A DNA stretch of 64,000 bases from Sorghum bicolor (Eukaryota; Streptophyta; Magnoliopsida; Poales; Poaceae), in contig NC_012872.2 in NCBI RefSeq assembly GCF_000003195.3, positions 51,937,695 to 52,001,694 on the forward strand, written 5' to 3'. A program made the position numbers and the translations under genes. Shown here piece after piece: positions 9,305 to 20,899 of this stretch (position 1 is the stretch's first letter; each line of letters starts with the position of its first letter). Below the pieces are notes generated by a model, which saw only the letters and a program-made list of their open reading frames with translations, searched no databases and was not told the origin of the DNA.

Positions 9305-10732
9305 TTATACCTTATCTGCTCTTACCATAAGGCATGTAGGAGTGTCATGGTCGTCGTCGGAGAGGTTGGCAAAGAGTCTAGGTGATGAAGAAGTGTGGGT
9401 AAAGTGAGAGGTCGATGAAGCATTGTTGGTGAAGATGTTTGTTGAGTTAGATGCCTCTTGTATGGCGAGGGCAGCCATACTCTTATTCTTGTTGTCATTG
9501 TCATCATCACTATCACTGTCGGATTGCCATTCTTGTCCTAGATGTTCTTCACCTCTCTTCTTGTCCTTATACTTCTTGTCACCTTGCTCATTGTATCTTG
9601 AATTCTTCTCTTTGTTAGGACAATCGGCCGCAAGATGGCCGGTGTCACCACACTCATAGCAAAACCTCTTCTTGTATGACTTGTTTCCTCCATATCTCCT
9701 CATGTTATCTTTCTTCATTCTCAAGTAATTCTTGTAGTTTTCCACTAGCATAGCTTGCTCTTTATCAAGATCATCATCATCATTATGCTTATGCTCACAA
9801 CACCCTTTGTTGCAATGACTTGATTCACTTCCATGTGATGCTGTGAGTGCAATGCTCTTTCTTTGATTCATTGCTTCCTTAGCTTCATCATCCAAGACTT
9901 CATGGTGCATTAACTTTGTAAGCATCTCTTGAGGTGTGATAGTATGATAGTTGTCTTTCTTCATAATAACGGAAGAAAGCATGTTGTTCTTTTGTCTATA
10001 CACTCTACATATCTTTCTTGCTGCAGAGTTGTCATCCCATGTTGTTGCTCCAAGTGCTCTAATTTGGTTGATCAAGGACATGAATCTATCAAACATGGCC
10101 TTTGTTGTTTCTCCCTCAATCATGCAAAAATTCTCAATCTTACTTTGTAAGAGTTCAATGTTTCCAACTCTTACACTTTTGTCTCCTTCAAATGACACCT
10201 TCAAAGTGTCCCAAATTTGCTTTGCATTCACCATGCCATTCACTTTGTTGTTATCCTCCGGAGTGAGGCATTGCAAGATCAAAGTTGCTGCCATTGCATT
10301 TAGGTGAAAGTCTCTCTCATCTTCAAGTGTCCACTCATTTGGATCTTGCGGCGGATTTACTCCAATGTCCACCACTTCCCAATATCTTGCGGCTATGAGA
10401 TGTAGCTTCATCCTATGAGCCCAATCGGTGTACCTTACACCATCAAATAGAGGTGGTTTTCCAGGATTGATCATTGACAAGGTTGGATTCTTGCTTGAAC
10501 CACCACAGTCAAAGCTAGCTTTGTTGTAGTTCTTTGATGTTTTGCTACTATCTTCATTTTCATCTTTGCTACCCGATTCATGATTCTTTTTACCTAGGAG
10601 TTCTCTCATCTTGTCAAGCTCTGCTTGCATCTTCTGCATTTGCTCTTGTTGCTGTAGCTGCAAGGATGCAGTGATCTGTGCTGTGATTTGATCAACAATT
10701 TGCTTTTGTGCTATTGGATCCATCTTGGCCAA
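9305..10732 (-). CDS. Copia gag polyprotein (capsid/nucleocapsid)
   Basis: A 475-codon intact frame starting 55 bp inside the right LTR. An N-terminal Gln-rich helix (residues 8-45) is followed by a UBN2/DUF4219-type capsid region: PLFDGVRYTDWAHRMKLHL around residues 95-115, then DPNEWTLEDERDFHLNAMA and ALGATTWDD. A CCHC zinc knuckle CYECGDTGHLAADC lies at about residues 357-370. The tail is acidic and Ser-rich. Gag packages the element RNA into virus-like particles in the cytoplasm. The start at 10732 is the first Met after the primer-binding site. This is the only large element frame without an obvious break. Confidence 0.9.
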   Translation of the reverse strand: MAKMDPIAQKQIVDQITAQITASLQLQQQEQMQKMQAELDKMRELLGKKNHESGSKDENEDSSKTSKNYNKASFDCGGSSKNPTLSMINPGKPPLFDGVRYTDWAHRMKLHLIAARYWEVVDIGVNPPQDPNEWTLEDERDFHLNAMAATLILQCLTPEDNNKVNGMVNAKQIWDTLKVSFEGDKSVRVGNIELLQSKIENFCMIEGETTKAMFDRFMSLINQIRALGATTWDDNSAARKICRVYRQKNNMLSSVIMKKDNYHTITPQEMLTKLMHHEVLDDEAKEAMNQRKSIALTASHGSESSHCNKGCCEHKHNDDDDLDKEQAMLVENYKNYLRMKKDNMRRYGGNKSYKKRFCYECGDTGHLAADCPNKEKNSRYNEQGDKKYKDKKRGEEHLGQEWQSDSDSDDDNDNKNKSMAALAIQEASNSTNIFTNNASSTSHFTHTSSSPRLFANLSDDDHDTPTCLMVRADKV

Positions 10733-10770
10733 TGTTGCTCCTCACGCGGTGAAGCGTTTGTACGAGGAAC

Positions 10771-10787
10771 CTTGCTCTGATACCAAT
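10771..10787 (-). other. Primer-binding site (initiator tRNA-Met)
   Basis: On the minus strand the sequence next to the LTR reads ATTGGTATCAGAGCAAG and contains TGGTATCAGAGC, the standard complement of the 3' end of plant initiator tRNA-Met. Confidence 0.9.
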
Positions 10788-12393
10788 TGAAAGGATCTAA
10801 TTGGCCTAGAGGGGGGGTGAATAGGCGTATCTTAAAAACCTGAAACTCAAAAGCTCAAGTTGCGGAAGTTAAATGCCTGCCGGTACTACCGACATTTTGG
10901 GCCGGTACTACCGGTGTAAGACAGCCAGTACTACCGACACAATTGTTGGTACTACCGACGCCCTATGAGAGGTACGAAATCAGAGTAGATTGAGTTTTGA
11001 TTTCAGATCTGAGAGTTACCCCACTCTCCTAGATGTAGTAGAGGATGATGTTGAAGTTCCCTTGGCTCGGTTCTTTTCCAAAACGTAGATCGGCCCTTGT
11101 TCACCTATGAAAGGGAGTAGAGGGGAAGAACACGAAGAACACAAGAACAAGGGTAGTCGATGCTACCTCCACAGCAAGACAAGATATTTTTCTCGAGGTT
11201 CGGCAATCCCCACGAAGGAGTTCCTACGTCCCCGTTGTTGAGGTGACCACGAAGGTCCGACCACTTAGGTCTCCTCCCTCAAGCAACCACACAGGTTAGC
11301 TCAAGATTTCCACTAAGAATCAAAGGGTTATACAAACACTTCGGGGTGCCCTCACAAATGAATCAACACGGGCAACCACGAAGAACGCCTAGCCGGCTAG
11401 GGTTCCAAGAACCCAAGAGTATCAAATGCAAACCAAACCGGCAAGACGAAGAAACCAAGTGCTCAAGTCACAAATCAAAGCTCCCAACTCTCTAATCTCA
11501 CTTCTCTAGCTCGAATCTCTCAAGGAGTGAAGTCTAGGAGCCAAGAGAGAGAGAGAGAGGGTGAGTCAAAGCTTGGAGACTATTTTCTCAGATGTAGAGT
11601 TGAAGGAATGGGAGAGCTAACGGTTAGAAATGAGGAAAGAGCTATTTATACATAGGTCCTGAACAACTGCCGATACTACCGGGGCAACCACCGGTACCAC
11701 CGGCTACCTCAGATCTAATGGTAAGAAGTCTCTAGGATTTGCGAGAAATAAGCCTACCGGTACCACCGGGCTTTTGTCGGTACTACCGACCATTGTCGGT
11801 ACTACCGACCATTGTCGGTACCACCGGTGGAAGGCCGGTACCACCGGCAGTTCAAATCTCTGCAACCAAAGTCAGCGCAGATTTGGCCTGCCGGTACTAC
11901 CGGCGTTTCACACCGGTACTACTGGTGCTGGCCGATACCACCGGCCCGAGCCCGGTACTACCGGTAGTTCATTTTCTCGCAAAACTCAGGAGAAGGGCTG
12001 GCACTGCCGGTACCACCGGCCCTGAGGGTCGGTACTACCGGCTCACCCTGGGAGAGAAGAAATTTCCTAGTGCTTCGTGCGTGCAAGTGTGTCTGTCAAG
12101 CACAAGAGCTAAGTTGACCTGAGCACTCTTATCCTCATCTTACCAACTCAATTTGCATCCCTCTTGATAGTGCGGCGTTTCCTATAACTCAAGCAAAGAA
12201 TAAAAACTTTGTAGCCACTTGAGTCGAAACACCGTTCATCCATTGGAAATTTAGGGTGCTATAGTTCACCGAATGTTTTCGTTCAATTCCATCAATGGAC
12301 TAACACCTGTAGATTATGCTCGATAAACATGTTAGTCCCTAATTTGGTTGTCATCAATTATCAAAACCCACATCGGGGGCGAATGCACTTACA
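10788..12393 (-). repeat. Right LTR (5' LTR of the minus-strand copia element), 1606 bp
   Basis: Same ends as the left LTR. It contains about 137 bp absent from the left copy: a 19-21 bp duplication near 11800-11820 and a block near 11855-11970 with further CCGGTAC(Y)ACCGG motifs. Otherwise only scattered substitutions were noticed. The TATTC duplication follows at 12394-12398. Confidence 0.93.
11642..11650 (-). promoter_or_regulatory. LTR TATA box (right LTR, element promoter)
   Basis: TATAAATAG on the minus strand in the 5' LTR, the copy that would drive the element RNA toward gag. The CCGGTAC repeats at 11665-12050 lie immediately upstream. Confidence 0.65.
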
Positions 12394-12398
12394 TATTC

Positions 12399-15218
12399 TA
12401 ATTTGGCCCAGATGTAGGTTGGCAGCATTTTCCTAATCCTTTATTATTATTTTTTTCTTTGATAAAAGCGACAAGAATATGAACCAATCTAATTTATTGG
12501 ATTGTAGAGGTCTTTTACTAACGCGCCATGATTTGCTCATATATAAACATTTGTCTTTAAAAAGTGAACCAAAGCATTGACATCCTGTGTGAGATTCGAG
12601 AATATAAAAGTGATACTCTTCAGTTCTTATATGCCATGCTTGAAACAAATTGCTCAATGCCCTTTTCAAACAATTCCTTCTATGACATCACAACATTATG
12701 CCCGTAAGGAAGCATTGGCACAACCACAGCAGGAGAATTTCATTATTGAAGCAAAACAATGTAAAGTCTCATTTCACAAGGTTAAACGATTCAGTTAGAG
12801 TTGAGGCAACCTCATTAGGCTGGATACTCTCGAATTAGACTGCTACTTCCAGAGTAGGTAATATTCTCATGAGTTATGAATTATGTTCGCAACATATTTG
12901 TTCTGGTAGCATTCTTGAAGTTCATGTTCTTATGGAATCTTTTTGCTTCCTTATTATTAATTGAAAACCTCATGCTCTGCTTGACAGTGTATTAGCTTTT
13001 CTTTTTTGTTTTCTTTTACTGTCTGGATTGTTCTCAGCACGAGATTTGTTTGGGAACACAGCTAGCAAGATTTTTTTTGTTTTCAGTAAGCTTTTAAATG
13101 GTTCTGAAAGAAGGTTGCATTGAGTTTAACACATCATCCTTGTTCCATACTAATTGAGGGCAACTTTTTTCGTCTTAATGTATTTTATTTTTGGTAGTTA
13201 TGGGCCAGACGGTAAAAGAACCAATTAGTTATATGCTGCAATTATATAAATATTATAGAACAGTACTCTTGGACAACATCAAAGTCATGCATAAGTAGCC
13301 ACTTTAAATTACATAGATGAATTAGCGTCATGTTCCTACCAGTACCACTCATGGATAGGCAATTGAATATGTCCTGCCTTACTATCACTCATGCATGAAC
13401 CGGTGAAATAATATCAGTGATGTATATACTATGATTTTCCTCTTATGATCATAATTTCACAGCTGCCCACTTGGGACGTTACCAAAGTGAAAAAAAAGAT
13501 ACGTAACTTTATTGTCGGTTTGATTTTTTTAAGCTGAGTTCCTTTATATCTAGGAATAATGTCTGCTTTGTTTTGTTTTGCTTTGTTATGCAGGGAGGAC
13601 ACTAGCTACAAGCACAAGACGAGCATCTGAGGGCTAGCCGAGGAAGGTTCTACGCTGCTCTTGTGTTGTTGTCAGGTGACTATAAGTTTCCTACTCAATT
13701 TGGAGTGAGTTGTTTTCCCCCTCAATTCCAACCCTACTTGCTTGCTACATCGTCTCATGTTTGGTTTGTTATGATGTTCCTTCTGTTTGGTGTCAAATTA
13801 GGAAAATAGTTTGATATAACCAGCCAGGAGCAGTCAAAATTAGCAAAACTTGATGCTGATGCTTTTCATCATCAAAACTTGCATGTACATAATTCATTCT
13901 TTCCATGGCACTCAGTCTTCCTGTCCAAACACCAACTATTTTTCTCGCTACGCAGCCCATACTTTGAATTCTATTAGTCTGTTCAATACATAAAGACTAT
14001 CAAGGTGTTGCTTGCAGTCTGCCTTGCCGTCGCTGCAGTCCTGCTCTCCATGGAGTAGGTACCTCCACTTGCTAAATCAGTTTCTTTGCATACACACATT
14101 CAGGGTGATCTGTGCTGGTTAGGCTGATGGTATGGCTAGGAACACAAATTGTTAGTTGGCTGCCTATTTTCAGTTAATGGTAGGATCTCTGCAGAAAACA
14201 TATTGTGGGTCATATGTTTAAGTTATATCCTAGCTTTATTTTATTCTCTTCATTCTTAGTCTTCTGCCTTGGAAACAATGGCTATACTAAGGAAAACTGT
14301 TACTATTCACTTGATTCAAGTAGCATATTTTTTCTTTGTGTTATGTCATTTTAGAAGGGTGTGACTTTATAAAGAGTGAGTTAAAGGCGACAAGCTCGTT
14401 TTGGTAAGCTTAATGGACACAACTGAAGATCTAATGTTTTAATTATATTTTTATTATAGTTTTGCAGTAGAGCACACACTAACAAACTAATAACATACCA
14501 AACACTGGGTTTTAGTGTGTCAGAAAAATAGATTTGAGCTAATCTATCCTTTGCTTCTCATTTTTGGCTTTTCAGACAGCAGCTGTAAATTCAGTGCTTG
14601 ACCATATCTTTCTCTTTGACTTGATCAATGGCATATAATGGTTTTCTGAAATTTAGTGCCTTGAGTGTTAGTTTTTGTCCATCTTTCCCTCTAGACTCCA
14701 ATGTTAGCTTTCAACCGGTGTTTTTCCCAAAATCCAGTGAATTCACCAAATAGTCCATTGGCAAATGTAGTTAAACCTGGTTTTAGTTTTTTTGTGTACT
14801 TTTATCATTGCTCCAGAGTTTAGGCAGTTCGAACCACACCAACTAGGACATGGGCCTTAAGTACAACCAATCTCATTTTGGGCTTTTGGCTTGCTTTTGC
14901 TGGCTTTCCATTTACGCTGTTAGAATTGGTTCATTCTGAACTGAGAGTTAATCATCTCACATGAAAGTTATAGAAAATTGCCTGTACTACACGATCTACA
15001 CCAGGCAGCAAGTATTCGGAAGCAGGACATGGAGTTCTAAAGTTAAGCAGGAGGAAGATCTCGCTAACCTGTTAATCAGTTACGTTCTTGTAGCAACGCA
15101 TGGACATAAACTTTGTTTTTTGGATTAAATGTCACTTTAATGTTGATATTTATTTTTCATAGTATTATTATCTTATCATGTGATCCGTATATTTTTAGCA
15201 TAAAAGTTTGTTTATCCC
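12399..15218. other. Intergenic, no gene recognised
   Basis: About 2.8 kb with only short ORFs. Splice-like tracts (a TTATGCAG boundary near 13593) and a short hydrophobic frame at about 13990-14059 suggest old gene fragments, possibly carried by the Helitron whose 3' end is called at 15219-15245. None is long enough to identify. Confidence 0.35.
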
Positions 15219-15245
15219 GTAGCAACGCACGCGCACGCTACCTAG
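15219..15245 (+). mobile_element. Probable Helitron 3' terminus
   Basis: A GTAGC/GCTAC inverted repeat with a GC-rich loop (AACGCACGCGCAC) is followed directly by CTAG and then T. This fits the Helitron 3' rule (short hairpin, CTRR end, insertion between A and T). The core GCAACGCACG recurs at two other sites in this window. The 5' end (TC...) was not located, so element length is unknown. Confidence 0.45.
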
Positions 15246-16261
15246 TTATCAAATAAAAACAAAACTGTTACAGAAAAAAAAATTAGGAACTAAACAAGGC
15301 CTAATTGTCCGGCAATGTGCCCGGGCTGACTTGGACGGAAGTACGTTCCGGCAGAATATGCTCTCTGGTTTTGACTAATCTGCTTAATTAGTACTTGCAC
15401 TTTTCCATTACTTTGACCCAGTATCACCTCTCTTCCTTTGGCTTTTGGTCAAAACTTTAACACGTTATTATGCTTAATTTACTGTGAGAAGTGGTATATA
15501 ATATCGATCGCAGGTAGCATGGAGCCATGGACAGGCCTTAAGGACAAAGAGTAATCATGAGGACTAATGGAACATTCAAGCTACTCTATAGGTCTGGAAA
15601 GCAGGGTAATACTTACATACATGGTCCCCCTGTTAGGCCTGTACAATGATCAATTCATCATCATCACCATCAAAAGTAAGTTTGGTCAAGTGCTCCTGGT
15701 GGCTTTTGTGCAAAATCAAAGATGGTGGTTCATTCATCAATGACCCGAGATCCAATCATCAGGACAGCTATATACGGTACTCAGGAGTAGTATATAGTAA
15801 GATGAGAAGTCGCACCACATCTAATCAGGGCCTACTCGCCTTCGTTATTTATGTTTATCACCTCTTGTGTGGTAGAATTGGGCTAATTTCGACGTTACTG
15901 CTTCTAGGGTATTTATCCATGGACAGTGACTAGATCTCTTGTATATGGCTCATAGTCCTATATAGTATGTCACTATTTCTCTTGTATTATACGTTCAAAT
16001 GTAGTCGACATGAGTCTTGTTTCATTGAAAAAGTATAATGCTTTCACATTGACATGTTAATCTGATGTAACAGCTTAACTAGTACAATAATTATTCCATG
16101 CTTATATAAACCAAAGGGCAATGCATCGTATGCAACCAATCAGGAGATGGCACATCAGGAATAAGGAATTTGCCCCCTATCCTATAAAAAGATTTTGGCA
16201 GGTCTTTTTGGCCATGGCCAGAATTTGACCTCTGGCCAAATTGATGTCAGGTTAACTTTTA
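15246..16261. other. Intergenic; holds a truncated Tourist-like MITE end
   Basis: Positions about 15270-15301 end in GGAACTAAACAAGGCC, the terminal repeat of the local Tourist family, without the opposite end. The rest, including the small ORF at 15646-15933, shows no recognisable coding content. Confidence 0.4.
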
Positions 16262-16493
16262 GGCCTTGTTCAGTTTGCGAAAATTTTTGGTTTTGACTAC
16301 TGTAGCACTTTCGTTTGTTTGTGACAATTATTATCCAATTATGGAGTAACTAGGCTCAAAAAATTCGTCTCGCAAATTACAGACAAACTGTGCAATTAGT
16401 TTTTATTTTCATCTACATTTAATGCTTCATGCATGTGTATAAAGATTCGATGTGACGGGAAATCTTAAAAATTTTTGGGAACTAAACAAGGCC
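16262..16493. mobile_element. Tourist-like MITE, complete
   Basis: Terminal inverted repeats GGCCTTGTTCAGTT and AACTAAACAAGGCC bound 232 bp. The flanking duplication is TTA (16259-16261 and 16494-16496), the target preference of PIF/Harbinger elements. There is no coding capacity; mobility would depend on a transposase in trans. Related copies or fragments lie at 1686, 15270, 17536, 18897, 20402, 29507, 30745, 41336 and 41770. Confidence 0.85.
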
Positions 16494-16769
16494 TTAGTAC
16501 GTTGTGAAACTTTGGCTTGGCTACCAAACCAAACATGCCTCTGCTGCAAAAAGCTATATATACTAGTACTTGTGGTACACGTATATCAATAAATCAATCC
16601 AAAGCTTCTTTATCACTATAGTTTAATTTGTACACATAATGATACGTTTCATTGAAAATAGAGATGCCATAGAATCATGTCATTCGGCATTATTTTTACC
16701 TGATCATATTAAGTTTATTTCCCTATATCCATGTTAAGATGTCAGCCTATTGCACCAAAAAGTAATTCA

Positions 16770-17345
16770 TAAATTTTTATATAAACTTGGATGAAGATAA
16801 ACTTTATATCAAAATTATATCCCTTAATGAGATCTACAACTTTGTAGTTGAAAAGTTTTTGAATTGAAAATGTTTACCAAAATATTGTTGTAAGTGCACA
16901 AATTTTGAAATTTAAAATTATCAAACAAACTCAAATGTTGATATGGTATATATAAAAGTTATAGTTCTTACTAGAATCTACAACTTTATAGTTGAAAAAA
17001 TTTTAATTTGAAGATGTTCAGTATCCCAAATATGTGTTTGAAAGTTATAGATTTTGAAATTTAAAATTTAGAATTCCTGAACGATCTCAAAGTTCACATA
17101 GTTAATACCAAAGTTCTAGTGGCCAATCTGATCTACAGGTTTGATATTGACAAGTTTTTTATTTGAAGTCATCTTGAGTCTCAAATATGTGTTTTAAATT
17201 CTAATCTTTTGAGACTCAATTTTTGATTTTTTTTTCAAACTATCTCTAATGGAGATACATTCTATACCAAAGTTGTAGTACTTGGCATGATTTAAAACTT
17301 TGTAGTTAATTTTTTTTCTCGTTTGAGTTCATTTAGTAGCTAAAA
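16770..17345. repeat. Degenerate tandem repeat, about 145-bp period, roughly four units
   Basis: The phrase GATCTACAACTTTGTAGTTGA followed by a T-run and a TTGAAGATG-like segment recurs near 16831, 16971, 17118 and 17281 with decay. Units also share a CCAAATATGTGTTT-like segment. Repeats of this type occur in grass CACTA transposons; the family assignment is inference because no CACTA terminus was seen. Confidence 0.6.
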
Positions 17346-17535
17346 TATCAAATATAAGATTACAAAATATTAATATAAAAAGATAACATATTATATATAA
17401 ACATAAATGAGTGTGTGGTGTAGTGGTAGAGGTGTGGTAGTTGGAGAACATTAATTAGTGGGATTAGGGTGCCTCGGTTAACGGATTAACCACCAACTAC
17501 CACGTAGGATTAACCACGTTAAGATGTCCATCTCG

Positions 17536-17778
17536 GGCCTTGTTTACTTCCCGAAATGAAAATTTTCGTGACACTGTAGCACTTTCGTTTGTTTGTGGTA
17601 ATTATTGTCTAACCATAGACTAACTAGACTCAAAAGATTCGTCTCGTCAATTTCGACCAAACTGTGCAATTAGTTTTTATTTTCATTTATATTTAATACT
17701 CCATGCATGTGTCTAAAGATTCGATGTGACAGGGAATCTTGAAAAATTTTGCGTTTTTGGGTGGAAGTAAACAAGGCC
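17536..17778. mobile_element. Tourist-like MITE, complete
   Basis: Termini GGCCTTGTTTACTTCC and GGAAGTAAACAAGGCC are perfect inverted repeats. TCG is duplicated on both sides (17533-17535 and 17779-17781). The internal sequence matches the 16262 copy. Confidence 0.85.
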
Positions 17779-17781
17779 TCG

Positions 17782-18896
17782 GTTAATTGATTAACCGCCA
17801 ACCGTCTTTGTTAAGATCTGATTAACCGTGACCTTTGGTTAGAGATAATTGCTTTTACCCGCCTCCGTAAATTTAAGTGTCCGCCTCCAAAAAATATTTT
17901 TATAGTAGTGGAAATAAAACTAAGTTTTGTTCTAATTTATAAAAAACCTAGATTGAGGTAGATATGAGTGTGTTGAAACAAGCTCCAACCTATTCTAAGG
18001 ACAATATAAAAATGCTTATATTATGGAACAAAACAAGTGTATATCTGTGACACGAGGAAGCACAAGAAAGCATAGCAGGAAATCGTATGTGGAAATAAAA
18101 TCAAATGGACCCTGCTAGCTAGCGAGGGAATAGAAAAGAAGAGTCATGCGTGCTGGTGAACCAAAAATATCGGGCGCGTATCTCCTCTGCTTTATACCGT
18201 ACGTAGTATATCTATACTATATATTAGCAAAACACGTGGAAATGCGATAGGCAGCTGGAGCATTTTGGAGACGGTGACCCAGTATATTATTTATACAGTA
18301 TAATATGATGATGAAAAAGGAAAAACAAAAAGAAGGTGGCGGTGCATATATTGAAATAGCGCGCCCAGAGCAGGGTGTAAAGTGCAAAGACGGGACGGAG
18401 AAAAAGGAAAACGAAAACTAGAGGCCACAGGGCCGCGTGCCGGTGCCACGTCCGTGGGCGGCGCCGGGTCGCGGCTGGCCGCTTTGGAATCGACGCCCAC
18501 CTTTCGGCAACCAACTGGACCTCGACGGCGGCCCGACTTGAGGAACGAGTCTCATGGAACGGGACGGGACACACAACAATTAGCCACCCACTTTTTTTAA
18601 TCCGGACTTTATGGCACCAAGACTCGCCTCGGCGCACCGTTCGCTCGCCTACCCATACATACACATACACTTACTGTTGGGTAGGCCCATGGTTACATAA
18701 CGTATATATATATGGACCCACGTGCAGTGCATGTTCTGGATACGGTATATGGTTCCTTCCAGTTCCATTCACGTTAGGGGCCGCTGGATTTTCTGTAATC
18801 TTAGCTGTCTAGTCGTACCTGTGGTTCATTTGATTTTTGATCACCGGCATGTAATTTGTTTTTTTATTCGTTTCTAAAAACTCCTCCCGACATCCT
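17782..18896. other. Intergenic, with a GC-rich island
   Basis: Mostly AT-rich. Positions about 18430-18560 are GC-rich with overlapping short ORFs on both strands (18287-18670 minus, 18382-18600 plus). None carries a recognisable domain, so no gene is called. Confidence 0.35.
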
Positions 18897-18952
18897 TCCG
18901 ACACATTCGATGTGACATCAAAAAAATTTTTATCAGCAATCTAAACAGGGCC
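18897..18952. mobile_element. Tourist-like MITE fragment
   Basis: Carries the ATTCGATGTGACATC signature and the CTAAACAGGGCC terminus of the local family. The other end is missing. Confidence 0.5.
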
Positions 18953-18955
18953 TAA

Positions 18956-19352
18956 GGATGTTTGGTTGGTAAAATTTAACACATACTGTAGTTTCGTCTT
19001 ATTTGATAATTAGTATCCAATCATGAATTAATTAGGATCTGTCTCTCAAATTACTCTCTAACTGTATTTTTAGTTTCATAAATAATCTATATTTAGGCCA
19101 GTCTCAATGCATATTTCACGAGAGTGTCATGCACATTAAATAGGGTGCCACATAAGCAAAATTGCTGACTTGGCAGTGTCATTAAATGAATGAGTTTCAT
19201 CAGATGAGAGAGGAGTTTCATCCCCATGAAACTCATATGGCACGGTTACCTAGTTTATAGTCTTGGTAACTGTGTCATGAAACTATGCATTGAGACTGGC
19301 CTTAGTACTCTATGCATGTGTCAAACATTTAACAGGGCAAACCAAACACTCC
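18956..19352. mobile_element. Second Tourist-type MITE, split by a nested MITE
   Basis: The outer ends GGATGTTTGGTTGG and CCAAACACTCC are imperfect inverted repeats. The internal sequence resembles the other Tourist copies (TGTAGTTTCG, TCCAATCATGAATTAATTAGG, then CTCTATGCATGTGTC) but is interrupted at 19096-19301 by a different MITE. Confidence 0.65.
19096..19301. mobile_element. MITE nested in another MITE
   Basis: Terminal inverted repeats GGCCAGTCTCAATGCATA and TATGCATTGAGACTGGCC are perfect over 18 bp apart from internal spacing. TTA is duplicated on both sides (19093-19095 and 19302-19304). Length 206 bp, no ORF of note. Confidence 0.85.
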
Positions 19353-20401
19353 CTACTTGGCAAGTGCCAATTTTTCTCAACTCATCAGTATGCCATAACA
19401 GTCCCAAATATTTCCGGACATAAATTTACTGGTATATGATGTCATCAGATGTGGCTTATGCATTTCTCTATATTTTATTACTCCTAATTGGAAATAACAA
19501 GCACAAAAATAGTTACGGGGTACTCCTAATTGGCTGCGTCATTGCCCTATCTTTATTTAGTACACAAATAACAAGCCCCCGTTGTTCATTCATTTAAGTG
19601 GCAGAGGATAGTTGTTAACCGTTGGCTGACCCTTTTCACCTATTGTTCAAGTTTCATAAGATAATGAGTAGCACTACATAAACAGTTTGCTATGGTTTAT
19701 CCGTCTCTCTCACCGTCGCTGCACCGATCACGCCCTCCCCTAATCCTAATTTGCACACTATTCTCTTCCTTCTCGTGTCTGCACTAGTCCACTCTCGCCG
19801 TCAACCTCCCCCACCGCCCTGGCCAGCAGCTCCCCCCGCCGACCTTGCCCTCCCCTAATCCCATTCCCGTGAACTCTGTCAAGCCATTGTCCCGCCGCTG
19901 GCACTTCCGACCCGAATGAGTCCTACCCTGCCCACTCAACAGCTCCTTGCTACTTCACTTGCCGCCGCCCAACCTGCTGCCACCACCACATGTTTGTCCG
20001 GCCACCCTCGCCTCCTTTTTTGTAAGGTTCTCGAGGATCTCTAGAAGCCAAGTCTAGGAAGAGGAACATTGTTACTGGAAAATATTGACCGTAGCGTCGA
20101 TTGACGGAAATGCGAGATAGCAGGCACCTTCAAAGAAGTAATAACTCTGAAAATTTATTGTAACCTCTTTTTTTTAACTATTATGACCTCTTTCAATCTT
20201 ATTATCTTCGGCCATGTTAAAGTTACGTGACATCACCACTTATGGTCTGGTTTGATATCTTCTGCTAGGTGATGAAAAACACAGAAAACCTGTACGATTC
20301 CTCCATGCCAATATGCCATTCTCTTGTGTTTTGTTCCTGTAAGACTTGACAGAGACCGATGAATCTTAAAATCAAATCTGCTTGGCATAATATAAATTCT
20401 A
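19353..20401. other. Intergenic
   Basis: Contains a C-rich stretch at about 19700-20010 that looks like a decayed exon or 5' leader, but no frame stays open. No gene is called. Confidence 0.35.
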
Positions 20402-20642
20402 GGCTTTGTTTAGTTTCAAAATTTTTTAGAAAATCGACACCGTGACACTTTCGTTTGTATTTGACAAATATTGTCCAATCATAAACTAACTAGGCTCAAA
20501 AGATTGGTCTCGTCAATTCCGACCAAACTTTGCAATTAGTTTTTCTTTTTGTCTATATTTAATACTTCATGCATGCGTCTAAAGATTCGATGTGACGGGA
20601 AATTAAAAAATTTTGTAAATTTTTTTAGAAACTAACAAGGCC
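20402..20642. mobile_element. Tourist-like MITE
   Basis: Ends GGCTTTGTTTAGTTTC and GAAACTAACAAGGCC, with the family core ATTCGATGTGACGGG. The flanks share TA only, so the target duplication is not clear. It lies about 300 bp upstream of the RHD3 leader. Confidence 0.75.
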
Positions 20643-20899
20643 TAAAACACAAAGAAAAAAATCGCTCCAGATCCAGATCATACTCCTGCACAAGCGACAC
20701 AGAACGCAGATCGTGCCCCAAGAACATGACGCATCAAAGCCGTCCACATCGAAATTTCGAAATATTCTGATTTACACGCCGCCTTTGCTTTTCCGGTAGT
20801 TTAATCATTATTTTAAAATAAATCTACAGTTGGTATACGTACGGTATACACACGATTATACGGTACCGGTGTACCCATACTCTTCTGCTTTTCGAAAAT

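Larger units (their letters stand above)
2712..12393 (-). mobile_element. Ty1/copia LTR retrotransposon, SIRE/Maximus-like, complete ends, inactivated ORFs
   Basis: A 9.7-kb element lying on the minus strand. It has direct LTRs (2712-4180 and 10788-12393) that start TG and end CA in each orientation, a TATTC target duplication, a primer-binding site matching initiator tRNA-Met (TGGTATCAGAGC) next to the right LTR, and a polypurine tract next to the left LTR. Reading right to left, the internal order is gag with a zinc knuckle, a coiled-coil extension, protease/GAG-pre-integrase, integrase, reverse transcriptase and the start of RNase H. This protease-integrase-RT order is that of Ty1/copia. 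Long LTRs, a long gag with coiled coil and a spacer after pol fit the SIRE/Maximus lineage (inference). Stops and frameshifts split pol into several pieces and most of RNase H is missing, so the element should not be autonomous. Confidence 0.93.

Noticed and set aside
11739..12122. 127-codon ORF across the motif array, and its partner at 3662-3909
   Set aside because: Repetitive Pro/Val/Gly frames created by the LTR motif array; not a gene.
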